Positions 18,819-26,643 of a DNA stretch of 64,000 nucleotides are shown piece by piece. The position numbers and the translations under genes are program-made. Under the pieces are notes generated by a model. The model did not search any database, was not told the DNA's origin, and saw only the letters and a program-made list of their open reading frames with translations. Every line of letters begins with the position of its first letter. Position 1 is the first letter of the stretch. The DNA is from Bacteroidota bacterium (GTDB lineage Bacteria; Bacteroidota; Bacteroidia; B-17B0; Aurantibacillaceae), in contig JAUXZS010000024.1 in NCBI GenBank assembly GCA_030692515.1, positions 372,001 to 436,000 on the forward strand, written 5' to 3'.

Positions 18819-20051
18819 ATGAATAAACATATTATAATATTATCGAGTGCTCTTATTTCCAAATCAATATTTGGTCAAATTAGCAATACTCAACAATTAA
18901 ATGGTCAAACCATCAATCCAATTACTACAGCCGTTCCTTTTTTATTAATTAGTCCTGATAGTAGACAAGGCGGCATGGGCGATGTGGGTGCAGCAACAGA
19001 TCCTGATATTAACTCTATTCATTGGAATGGTAGCAAATTAGCATTTTCTGAAAAGAAATTTGGTGTTGGATTTACAGTTACGCCCTGGTTAAGATTATTG
19101 GTGCCAGATATTAATTTATATTATTTAGGTGGTTATGCTAAGATAAATAAAAGAACAACTGTTGGTGGTTCGTTGCGTTATTTTAGTTTAGGAAATATTG
19201 AATTAACTAATGCTACAGGCGTAAAAACTGGTGATTTTAAACCAAACGAATTTGCTATTGATGTAGCCGTTTCACAAAAATTATCCGATCATTTTGCATT
19301 AGGAGTTGCAACTCGTTTTATTAACTCAAGTATTAGCCGAGTTTATTTTAATGGCAGTCAAGGTAATGCTGCAAGTACTGTTGCTGTTGATTTAAGCATG
19401 TATTACAAAAGTGATAAATTTAAATTAGGAGAGAAAAAAGCAATTTATACTGCTGGCTTAGCGTTTACAAATATTGGCGCCAAAATAAAATACTCTAACG
19501 ACCAAAATTTTATACCAATGAATTTACGTTTGGGTAATGGCTTAAAAACAGAAATTGATGAATTCAACACAATTGGTTTTTATCTTGATTTTAATAAACT
19601 TCTTGTCCCTACTCCTCCAGTTTATAAATATAAAAAGGATGCAAACGGTAATCCTACAGCAGAAATAGAAATTGATCCAGCAACTGGTGCTAAAGTTATC
19701 GAAAAAGGAAAAGATCCTAATGTTCCGGTAGCTCAAGGTATATTACAATCATTCAATGATGCGCCCGATGGATTTAAGGAAGAATTACAAGAGATAAATA
19801 TTGCTACTGGCTTAGAGTACTGGTATAACAATACATTTGCTGTGAGAACTGGTTATTTCTACGAACCAAAAACCAAAGGTTCTCGTCAGTTTTTTACTGT
19901 TGGTATGGGCTTTAAGTTTAAAGTTATTAATGTTGATGGTTCATACTTAATCCCAACTTTATTAAATAACCCATTACAACGGACCTGGAGAATTACCTTA
20001 AGCTTTAATTTTGATGCCGCAAGCAAAGAAAAAGAAGTTATCCAGCCATAA
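18819..20051 (+). CDS. porV: T9SS outer-membrane protein PorV (LptO)
   Basis: I place the start at the ATG at 18819 (MNKHIIILSSALI) rather than the in-frame TTG two codons earlier; this gives 410 residues. A signal peptide ends near FGQISN. The PorV core motif is PFLLISPDSRQGGMGDVGAATDPDINSIHWN, broken here by the usual Ala/Gly-rich strand, followed by beta strands of a FadL-like barrel. The C-terminus ends in a strand with FNFD. PorV is the T9SS shuttle that takes cargo from the translocon to PorU; the adjacent porU fits this. A PKTKGSRQFFTVGMGFKF strand near the end is typical of the family. Confidence 0.94.
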   Translation: MNKHIIILSSALISKSIFGQISNTQQLNGQTINPITTAVPFLLISPDSRQGGMGDVGAATDPDINSIHWNGSKLAFSEKKFGVGFTVTPWLRLLVPDINLYYLGGYAKINKRTTVGGSLRYFSLGNIELTNATGVKTGDFKPNEFAIDVAVSQKLSDHFALGVATRFINSSISRVYFNGSQGNAASTVAVDLSMYYKSDKFKLGEKKAIYTAGLAFTNIGAKIKYSNDQNFIPMNLRLGNGLKTEIDEFNTIGFYLDFNKLLVPTPPVYKYKKDANGNPTAEIEIDPATGAKVIEKGKDPNVPVAQGILQSFNDAPDGFKEELQEINIATGLEYWYNNTFAVRTGYFYEPKTKGSRQFFTVGMGFKFKVINVDGSYLIPTLLNNPLQRTWRITLSFNFDAASKEKEVIQP

Positions 20052-20132
20052 AATTCTCTCTTCACAACTCTTTGTGCATAATTGCCTTATTACCTTGTAA
20101 TATAAAGGTCTTTCATTTGAGATATTTGTGTT

Positions 20133-21779
20133 ATGCGCATATTTAAAATCTCATTCACATTCATTTGTTTATCCCTTATCTTTTCTTGCACGAATAAAGA
20201 AAAAGAAAAAGACGAGAGAACAATTTTTAGCTATAACGAAATGGCAGGCGTAACATCGCTCGACCCTGCTGCTGCAATAAGCTTTGAAAACATTTGGCCT
20301 GTTAATCAAATATTTAATGGCTTGGTACAAATGGATGATAAATTGAATGTTATTCCCTCAATTTCAAAAAATCATTCCATAAGTAATGATGGTCTCGTTT
20401 ACACTTTTAATTTAAGAAGCGACGTCTATTTTCAAGATAATGTGTGCTTCGAAAGCGGAAGAGGCAGAAGAGTTATTGCCCAAGACTTTGAATACAGCTT
20501 TAACCGCTTATTTGACAGTAGAGTAAGTAGCGCGTTAACCTTATTAACCAATATAGATAGAAGCGAAAAAACAGAATACAAAGGCTTTCAGGCAATCAAC
20601 GACTCTACTCTTGAAATAAGATTGAAAGAGCCTTTTAGTGCTTTTATAAATATCTTAACAATGAAATTTTTTAGTGTTATTCCTTTTGAAGCCATTGAAT
20701 ATTACAAACAAGATTTTAGAAGGAATCCGGTTGGTACAGGTCCATTTGAATTTAAATTATGGGAAGAAGGAACAAAACTTATCTTAATTAAAAACCCAAA
20801 TTATTTTGAGCGCGATGCGAATGGCACTCGTTTACCATACTTAGATGCTGTATCTATTTCTTTTGTAAAAGATAGAGAAACCGCCTTTATGGAGTTACTA
20901 AATGGTAAGTTTGATATGCTAAGTGGAGCTGATGCGTTTAACATTAATGAAGTGTTAGATAAAGATGGTGACTTGAGAGATATTTACATGAGCAAGTTTT
21001 ACCTTCAAAAACAAGATTTTTTAAAAACAGATTATATCGGAATTTTAATTGACGAAAAAATTGAATCTGTTCGTAATTCACCGCTTCGCTTAAAATCAAT
21101 TCGTAAAGCCATTAATTATGCTTTTGATAGAGATAAATTAATTAAATATTTAAGAAATAATATTGGTTACGCTGCGCACGCAGGATTTATTCCAAAAGGT
21201 ATGAAAAGCTATGACCCAGAAAAAGTTAAAGGTTATAATTATAATCCCGATTTTGCAAAAGAATTATTAAAGGATGCTGGTTTTCCAGGAGGTAAAGGTT
21301 TACCCGAAATTACTTTACACACTACCGACAATTATAAAGAGCAAGTTGAATTTATTCAATCTCAACTTGCAGAGTGTAATATTAATTTACAAATAAGCAT
21401 CGAAAAAACTTCGGTGTTACGTCAATCCGTTAATAATTGCGAGTACAATTTATTTAAAAAATCTTGGGTGGGCGATTATCCAGATGAAGAAAATTTTATG
21501 AGTTTATTTTACAGCAAAAATTTCTCGCCAGAAGGTGTGAATTATTTTCACTACAAAAACCCCGACTTTGATGCCGCATTCGAAAAAGCACAACACGAAA
21601 CTAACGAAGCTGCCAAAATAGAATTGTATCAAAAAATGGACAGAATGGTTATTGATGATGCACCTATTATTCCACTTTATTACGATCAGGTAATTCGTTT
21701 AGTAAGCCATAAAATAAAAGGTTTAGGTAACAACTCTATGAATCTTTTAAATTTAAAAACTGTAGTAAAACAAAAATAA
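20133..21779 (+). CDS. Peptide/nickel-type ABC transporter substrate-binding lipoprotein (SBP family 5)
   Basis: The 548-residue protein has a lipoprotein signal ending in LSLIFSCTNKEK (Cys19). It shows the family-5 solute-binding pattern: GVTSLDPAAAISFENIWPVNQIFNGLVQMD, YTFNLRSDVYFQDN near the N-terminus, the hinge motif NPVGTGPFEFKLWEEG, INYAFDRDKLIKYL, and the C-terminal DDAPIIPLYYDQVIRLV. The family binds oligopeptides or related ligands and delivers them to an ABC permease. No permease or ATPase gene is adjacent, which is common for the Bacteroidota members. It is 81 bases after porV and 14 bases before the phosphatase gene, so it shares a transcript with the latter. Confidence 0.9.
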   Translation: MRIFKISFTFICLSLIFSCTNKEKEKDERTIFSYNEMAGVTSLDPAAAISFENIWPVNQIFNGLVQMDDKLNVIPSISKNHSISNDGLVYTFNLRSDVYFQDNVCFESGRGRRVIAQDFEYSFNRLFDSRVSSALTLLTNIDRSEKTEYKGFQAINDSTLEIRLKEPFSAFINILTMKFFSVIPFEAIEYYKQDFRRNPVGTGPFEFKLWEEGTKLILIKNPNYFERDANGTRLPYLDAVSISFVKDRETAFMELLNGKFDMLSGADAFNINEVLDKDGDLRDIYMSKFYLQKQDFLKTDYIGILIDEKIESVRNSPLRLKSIRKAINYAFDRDKLIKYLRNNIGYAAHAGFIPKGMKSYDPEKVKGYNYNPDFAKELLKDAGFPGGKGLPEITLHTTDNYKEQVEFIQSQLAECNINLQISIEKTSVLRQSVNNCEYNLFKKSWVGDYPDEENFMSLFYSKNFSPEGVNYFHYKNPDFDAAFEKAQHETNEAAKIELYQKMDRMVIDDAPIIPLYYDQVIRLVSHKIKGLGNNSMNLLNLKTVVKQK

Positions 21780-21793
21780 TATCTACACTGTTA

Positions 21794-22249
21794 ATGCAAA
21801 AAATTTTGTTTGTTTGTTTGGGTAATATTTGTCGCTCGCCTTTGGCAGAAGGTATTTTATTGCACCTAAAAGAAAAACACAAATTAAATTTAGAAATAGA
21901 TTCTGCCGGAACATCTCATTATCATATTGGCGAAGCCCCAGATAAAAGAACTATAGCCAACGCTAAAAAAAATGGTGTCGATCTTTCTTTTTTAAGAGCC
22001 CGTCAATTTAACGTAAATGATTTTGATGCTTTTGATAAAATTTATGTTATGGACAAAAGCAATCTTACTAATGTAGTTGCACTTGCTAAAAATCAAACCC
22101 ACAAAAATAAAGTCAGTCTTTTTTTAAATGAAGTTTATCCTAACACAAATCTAGAAGTTCCCGACCCATATTATGGCACCGAAAAAGACTTTGAAGATGT
22201 TTTTCAACTAGTTTATAAAGCAAGTGAATTATTTATTAAGCAATTTTAG
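21794..22249 (+). CDS. Low-molecular-weight protein tyrosine phosphatase
   Basis: The 151-residue protein starts with the complete LMW-PTPase loop FVCLGNICRSP, a C-x5-R motif with nucleophile Cys8 and Arg14. It carries the general acid Asp124 in VPDPYYG. Length and both catalytic motifs match the family, which removes phosphate from tyrosine residues in the cytoplasm. In many bacteria the enzyme is paired with a tyrosine kinase of polysaccharide export, but no such kinase gene is present here. Its start follows the binding-protein stop by 14 bases, suggesting co-transcription by convenience rather than pathway. Confidence 0.94.
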   Translation: MQKILFVCLGNICRSPLAEGILLHLKEKHKLNLEIDSAGTSHYHIGEAPDKRTIANAKKNGVDLSFLRARQFNVNDFDAFDKIYVMDKSNLTNVVALAKNQTHKNKVSLFLNEVYPNTNLEVPDPYYGTEKDFEDVFQLVYKASELFIKQF

Positions 22250-22360
22250 CTTTTGCTTCTAAATTTAAACCGTATTTTTTATTTACTTTCGTTGCTAACA
22301 TGCCAACAAAAAAATTGTTTTTAATTTTAAACTATTCACTAATTCTTTAGTCTGTAAGTA

Positions 22361-23068
22361 ATGCGGTTTTTACTTTCAGTCATATCTCTTCTTTTTGTTT
22401 TTCAATTTTCTTTTGCCCAACAATATTTTCGCTCGAAAATAATGATAGACTCCTTAACAAAAAAACTTGAAGAAGATTCGGCTCACACCTATCGTTTTAA
22501 AAAATTAAGACCTTATTTAAATATCGATAGTAGAAACTCTTTTAACCGTGTAAATCCAACAAGTTTTAGTGGTCTTCAATATGGTGTACGAGTAAATGAA
22601 TTTCACACCTTTGGCATGGGTCTTTATACTTTAACTAAATTTTCATTCAACAACACGCCCATTGATGCAATATTAAAAATTAACCGTTTAGGATACATTA
22701 ATGTTTTTTATGAATACATGTTATTAAATAAAAAATATTTTAGAATAACCTTTCCATTCGAGATTGGTGTTGGCGGGTTTCAGGGTCAATTGCAAGATAC
22801 ATTATCTCAGGGTATAAATATTTCAAAATTAATTATGCCAATGGGCGCAAGTGCAAAATTTATAGTTAAACCAGTTAGATGGTTCGGCATTTCTTCTATG
22901 ATTGGTTACCAATATATCCCCTACCGACAAACGCTAATAAATTACGATGGCTTGTATTATTCACTTGGAATATGGATAGATTTTAGGTTGATATACAGAG
23001 ACGTTAAGTATTTTAAATTTCAGAAAAAAAAGTACAGAAGAGCTGTAAAATCGGTACTTGCGACCTAA
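22361..23068 (+). CDS. Uncharacterised secreted protein, probable outer-membrane barrel
   Basis: I do not recognise this 235-residue protein. It has a clear signal peptide (MRFLLSVISLLFVFQFSFAQ). Alternating-residue strands rich in aromatic residues follow, for example FNRVNPTSFSGLQYGVRVNE, YINVFYEYMLLNKKYFRITF and YSLGIWIDFRLIYRDV. The tail is basic (FQKKKYRRAVKSVLAT). The strand pattern suggests a small beta-barrel in the outer membrane. It stands as a single gene between the phosphatase (112 bases upstream) and the deoxyhypusine-synthase-like gene. A perfect 10-bp AT-only hairpin (23069-23095) follows its stop but lacks a T run, so I do not call a terminator. Confidence 0.6.
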   Translation: MRFLLSVISLLFVFQFSFAQQYFRSKIMIDSLTKKLEEDSAHTYRFKKLRPYLNIDSRNSFNRVNPTSFSGLQYGVRVNEFHTFGMGLYTLTKFSFNNTPIDAILKINRLGYINVFYEYMLLNKKYFRITFPFEIGVGGFQGQLQDTLSQGINISKLIMPMGASAKFIVKPVRWFGISSMIGYQYIPYRQTLINYDGLYYSLGIWIDFRLIYRDVKYFKFQKKKYRRAVKSVLAT

Positions 23069-23114
23069 ATTATTATTTTAATCTTAAATAATAATCTCTT
23101 TACCATAAAAATTT

Positions 23115-23122
23115 TATCTTTG
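23115..23122 (+). promoter_or_regulatory. Bacteroidota-type -7 promoter element
   Basis: TATCTTTG matches the consensus TAnnTTTG exactly and ends 18 bases before the next start codon. I see no good -33 TTG at the usual distance, so this is a partial match. Confidence 0.45.
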
Positions 23123-23140
23123 CCTTTCAAAATTTAAATT

Positions 23141-24124
23141 ATGTCAGCAATAAATAAAGGTCCAATTTCAAAATTTGTAGAAACTCATTACAAACATTTT
23201 AATGCAGCAGCTCTAGTTGATGCTGCTATTGGCTACGAAAAACATTTAACCGAAGGTGGTAAAATGATGATTACGTTGGGTGGCGCAATGAGTACTGCAG
23301 AATTAGGGAAATCCTTGGCAGAAATGATTCGTCAGGGAAAAGTGGATATTATTTCTTGTACTGGTGCAAACTTAGAGGAAGATATCATGAATTTAGTGGC
23401 ACATAGCCATTATAAGCGCGTTCCAAACTACCGCGACCTTTCTCCTCAAGATGAGTGGGATTTATTAGAGAATCACTATAATCGTGTTACAGATACTTGT
23501 ATTCCAGAGGAAGAAGCTTTCCGTCGCTTACAAAAACATATTCATAAAATTTGGAAAGATGCAGATACTGCAGGTGAACGTTATTTTCCGCATGAATACA
23601 TGTACAAAATTTTATTGAGTGGCGAATTAAAACAATATTACGAAATTGACCCAAAAGATAGTTGGATGTTAGCAGCGGCCGAAAAAAATTTACCAATAGT
23701 AGTGCCAGGTTGGGAAGATAGTACGATGGGAAATATTTTTGCTTCTTATGTAATTAAAGGAGAAATTAAAGCAAGCACCATGAAAAGTGGTATTGAATAT
23801 ATGACTTGGTTGGCAGATTGGTATCCAAAAAATAGTGGCGGTAAAGGTGTAGGCTTTTTTCAGATTGGTGGTGGTATTGCAGGCGATTTTCCTATTTGTG
23901 TTGTACCAATGTTATATCAAGATATGGAAATGCACGATGTTCCCTTTTGGAGTTATTTCTGTCAGATTTCTGATTCAACAACTTCGTATGGCTCTTATTC
24001 TGGAGCAGTGCCAAACGAAAAAATTACCTGGGGTAAATTAGATATTACTACACCTAAGTTTATTGTAGAAAGTGATGCAACCATAGTGGCGCCATTAATT
24101 TTCGCGTGGATATTGGGTTGGTAA
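23141..24124 (+). CDS. Deoxyhypusine synthase-like protein
   Basis: The 327-residue protein belongs to the deoxyhypusine synthase fold. The visible motifs are the NAD-binding KMMITLGGAMSTAELGKSLAEMI, DIISCTGANLEEDIMNL, the DSTMGNIFASY segment, GGKGVGFFQIGGGIAGDFP, and the C-terminal KITWGKLDITTPKF ... ESDATIVAPL. Lys299 in WGK aligns with the catalytic lysine of eukaryotic enzymes, which carries the enzyme-imine intermediate. Bacteria have no hypusinated eIF5A, so the substrate is more likely a free polyamine (for example homospermidine formation); that is inference from the family. It is transcribed alone and followed by a 500-base repeat island. Confidence 0.88.
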   Translation: MSAINKGPISKFVETHYKHFNAAALVDAAIGYEKHLTEGGKMMITLGGAMSTAELGKSLAEMIRQGKVDIISCTGANLEEDIMNLVAHSHYKRVPNYRDLSPQDEWDLLENHYNRVTDTCIPEEEAFRRLQKHIHKIWKDADTAGERYFPHEYMYKILLSGELKQYYEIDPKDSWMLAAAEKNLPIVVPGWEDSTMGNIFASYVIKGEIKASTMKSGIEYMTWLADWYPKNSGGKGVGFFQIGGGIAGDFPICVVPMLYQDMEMHDVPFWSYFCQISDSTTSYGSYSGAVPNEKITWGKLDITTPKFIVESDATIVAPLIFAWILGW

Positions 24125-24340
24125 ACTAAATATTTCGTCCCTACGGGACTTTGCTTTATATATTTAATTTATTCTAGAATATTTAATCCCTAAAGGGATT
24201 AAGAAAAAATCAATTATTCAAAAAAATACATTATTTGCAAAAAAAAAATCGCTTTGTTTGCTACATGATTGTTATTTGTGAAGGATATAATTAGTCCCGT
24301 TAGGGACTCAATATCGAAAGAAAAAAACAGATATTTTTAT

Positions 24341-24421
24341 AGTCCCATCGGGACGATATCTTTCAATAATAATTATATAAAATTAAAATCCATAGTTCAT
24401 GTTTTGGATGCGGGATTTTTA
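24341..24421 (+). repeat. 80-bp diverged direct duplication, copy 1
   Basis: The segment starts with AGTCCCATCGGGACGATATC, continues TTTCAATAATAATTATATAA and ends with a terminator-like GGATGCGGGATTTTT. It aligns along its whole length with 24522-24603, where the corresponding 3' part is a working terminator. The 5' 26 bases are identical between the copies. Confidence 0.7.
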
Positions 24422-24521
24422 TCTGTTCTTCGCTTTCCGACTCCTAAAGAAGTCTTAATTAAATTTTTATTTGAAAGTCCCGGAGGGACTTAATAATATA
24501 GCAAACAATTATTATTTTTTA

Positions 24522-24603
24522 AGTCCCATCGGGACGATATCTTTCAAAAATAATTACATAAAAATAAAAATCCCTCGTTTCAAATTTTGGAAGAGGGATT
24601 TTT
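24522..24603 (+). repeat. 80-bp diverged direct duplication, copy 2
   Basis: This is the second copy of the unit at 24341-24421. It begins with the same AGTCCCATCGGGACGATATC, continues TTTCAAAAATAATTACATAA and ends in the TCCCTC/GAGGGA hairpin plus T run. Confidence 0.7.
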
Positions 24604-24605
24604 TT
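24566..24605. terminator. Intrinsic terminator (ispG, bidirectional)
   Basis: The arms AAAAATCCCTC and GAGGGATTTTT enclose a 16-base loop. The A and T runs on either side allow use on both strands. It lies 20 bases beyond the ispG stop on the minus strand. Confidence 0.8.
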
Positions 24606-24624
24606 AAATAATTAATAGAATATT

Positions 24625-26565
24625 CTAACTCAGCTTCTCAACCCAATCGCCATGCTCTTTAATTAAACCAATTAATTCATCTACCGCTGTTTCTGAAGTC
24701 ACGTTTTTCTTTACAACCTCTTTACCTTTGTATAAACTAATTTTTCCAACGCCTGTGCCAACGTAACCGTAATCGGCATCAGCCATTTCGCCCGGACCAT
24801 TTACAATGCAGCCCATAATACCAATTTTTATTCCTTTTAAATGATCGGTGCGTTCTCTAATTTTTTGTGTGGTTTCCTGTAAATCAAATAATGTTCTACC
24901 ACAACTTGGGCAACTAATGTATTCTGTTTTACTAATACGACTGCGTGTTGCTTGCAAAATACCAAAAGCCGTTGAGTTACAAATTTGTGTGCTCACACAT
25001 TCTTTCTGCTTAATCCAAATACCATCACCAAAGCCATCTAAAAATAAACCGCCAATATCTGTGCTACTATATAATTGAAATTTTTCTTCGCTTAAATTAT
25101 TGTAATTACACTTTACAACAAAAGGAAGTTTACATTCATTCAACTTTAAATCTATTGCCATTCGTCGTAACTCAGGCATAGTATGTTTATTAAAAGAATC
25201 TAAAACCAAACAAACAGTTTTTTCGTTTTTTATTTTTTGAATAAATTCGTTAGATAAAATATCTATTGTTACAGCAACAAAATTTAATTCAGATGATTTA
25301 TCTTTTGTTTCAAAATATTCTTCGCCACAAAATAAAGGATAACTTCTATTTTTATTTTTCTCAGTTAACCAACTTTGCGAATTATAAATCAATCCTAAGG
25401 TTCCCGGAATTTCAAAGTCAATTTTATTATCTCCTAAAAATAAATAATCAACTGCCATATCCGTTAAATTCCATTTATCTAAAGGCACCGAATAATTATA
25501 ACCAACTCCAAATAAGCTGGCAGCGGTAACTTCGGGCTTCATGCTATAATCAGCAATAACACGCGGTACATTATGATTACCAATATTTATAATTTCATTG
25601 GTAATATTTCTATTAAACTCAAAAGGATTATAAGGCAACTCAGTTGTAATTTCATTAATCGCTTGATGATTTTTTCTTTCAGAATATCTATCTGCCAATA
25701 ATTTCGCAACGGGAATTTCATATTCCGGCTCTTCTGTTAACGACACGCGAATGGTATCCCCTAGCCCATCTTCTAACAAAGTACCAATACCAACAGCAGA
25801 TTTAATCCTTCCGTCTTCACCATCTCCTGCTTCTGTAACTCCTAAATGCAATGGGTAATTACGATTGGTCTCTATCATTTTTGCTACCAACAAACGATAA
25901 GCCTGCACCATCACTTGTGTGTTACTGGCTTTCATTGAAATAACAATATTAAAATAATTATTGTCCTCACAAATACGTAAAAACTCTAATGCGCTTTCAA
26001 CCATTCCTAATGGTGTATCGCCATAACGACTTAAAATTCTATCACTCAAAGAACCATGGTTAGTACCAATTCGCATAGCTGTGCCATACTCTTTGCAAAT
26101 TTTTACTAATGGTGTAAAGCGATTTCTAATTCTTTCGAGTTCAGATTCGTAAGAAGAATCTGTATAATCAATGCTTTCAAATTTTTTCTTATCAGCGTAA
26201 TTTCCTGGATTAACACGCACCTTTTCAATAACTTTTGCTGCAAACTCGGCCGCATTGGGCGTAAAATGAATATCGGCGCAAATAGGCGTATTATATCCAC
26301 GTGCAACTAATTCCTTTTTTATTACTTCTAAATTTTTTGCTTCGTTCATGCTTGGCGCAGTGATACGAACCAACTCGCAACCAGCATTAATCATACGAAT
26401 ACTTTGTTCAACCGTAGCAATAGTATCCATTGTATCGGTGGTTGTCATACTCTGCACTCGAATAGGATTTAAACCACCAATTTTAAGGTCGCCAATGCTT
26501 ACTTCTCTCGTAAGAAAACGAGAATACTTGGTTAAACTATTGCAATATTTATTTATAGAAGTCAT
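24625..26565 (-). CDS. ispG: 4-hydroxy-3-methylbut-2-enyl diphosphate synthase (long three-domain form)
   Basis: The 646-residue protein has the IspG TIM-barrel start VSIGDLKIGGLNPIRVQSMTTTDTMDT and the barrel motifs CELVRITAPSMNEAKNL, PICADIHFTPNAAEFAA and MRIGTNHGSLSDRIL. The C-terminal iron-sulfur domain contains YISCPSCGRTLFDLQ and IGIMGCIVNGPGEMADADYG, which supply the three [4Fe-4S] cysteines and the conserved Glu. A central insert of about 250 residues separates the two domains, as in plant, chlamydial and other Bacteroidota enzymes. The enzyme converts MEcPP to HMBPP in the MEP isoprenoid pathway. It is a single gene with its own terminator. The first methionine (MTSINKYCNSLTKYSRFL) fits the family N-terminus. 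Confidence 0.96.
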   Translation of the reverse strand: MTSINKYCNSLTKYSRFLTREVSIGDLKIGGLNPIRVQSMTTTDTMDTIATVEQSIRMINAGCELVRITAPSMNEAKNLEVIKKELVARGYNTPICADIHFTPNAAEFAAKVIEKVRVNPGNYADKKKFESIDYTDSSYESELERIRNRFTPLVKICKEYGTAMRIGTNHGSLSDRILSRYGDTPLGMVESALEFLRICEDNNYFNIVISMKASNTQVMVQAYRLLVAKMIETNRNYPLHLGVTEAGDGEDGRIKSAVGIGTLLEDGLGDTIRVSLTEEPEYEIPVAKLLADRYSERKNHQAINEITTELPYNPFEFNRNITNEIINIGNHNVPRVIADYSMKPEVTAASLFGVGYNYSVPLDKWNLTDMAVDYLFLGDNKIDFEIPGTLGLIYNSQSWLTEKNKNRSYPLFCGEEYFETKDKSSELNFVAVTIDILSNEFIQKIKNEKTVCLVLDSFNKHTMPELRRMAIDLKLNECKLPFVVKCNYNNLSEEKFQLYSSTDIGGLFLDGFGDGIWIKQKECVSTQICNSTAFGILQATRSRISKTEYISCPSCGRTLFDLQETTQKIRERTDHLKGIKIGIMGCIVNGPGEMADADYGYVGTGVGKISLYKGKEVVKKNVTSETAVDELIGLIKEHGDWVEKLS

Positions 26566-26643
26566 GTTTTAAAAGCTAAGCAAAGATAGGAAAAGAAACT
26601 AGTTTTTATTGAGGCTTAAATAAGAATAAACGCCAATTTTTGA

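Larger units (their letters stand above)
24125..24624. repeat. Non-coding island with six GTCCC/GGGAC-type palindromic repeats
   Basis: There is no convincing gene in this 500-base gap. It holds six short palindromes of the form AGTCCC-n3/4-GGGACT, at about 24137-24149, 24184-24202 (variant TAATCCC/GGGATTA), 24293-24308, 24341-24354, 24475-24491 and 24522-24535. The loops differ (TAC, TAAA, GTTA, ATC, GGA, ATC), while the arms are kept, a sign of selection on the stem or of recent spread. The elements resemble REP-like or short palindromic elements known in Bacteroidota intergenic regions. No transposase gene is nearby. Spacing is irregular, which argues against CRISPR. Confidence 0.75.

Noticed and set aside
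23069-23095. Terminator after the unknown barrel gene
   Set aside because: The 10-bp stem is made of A and T only and no T run follows it.
24269-24493. A 74-codon open frame inside the GTCCC repeat island
   Set aside because: It runs across two of the palindromes and the duplicated unit, begins with a GTG-type start, and has no recognisable protein features or ribosome site.
24125-24624. CRISPR array from the repeated GTCCC palindromes
   Set aside because: The repeats are about 15 bases, spaced irregularly (30 to 120 bases), have varying loops, and no cas gene is present.
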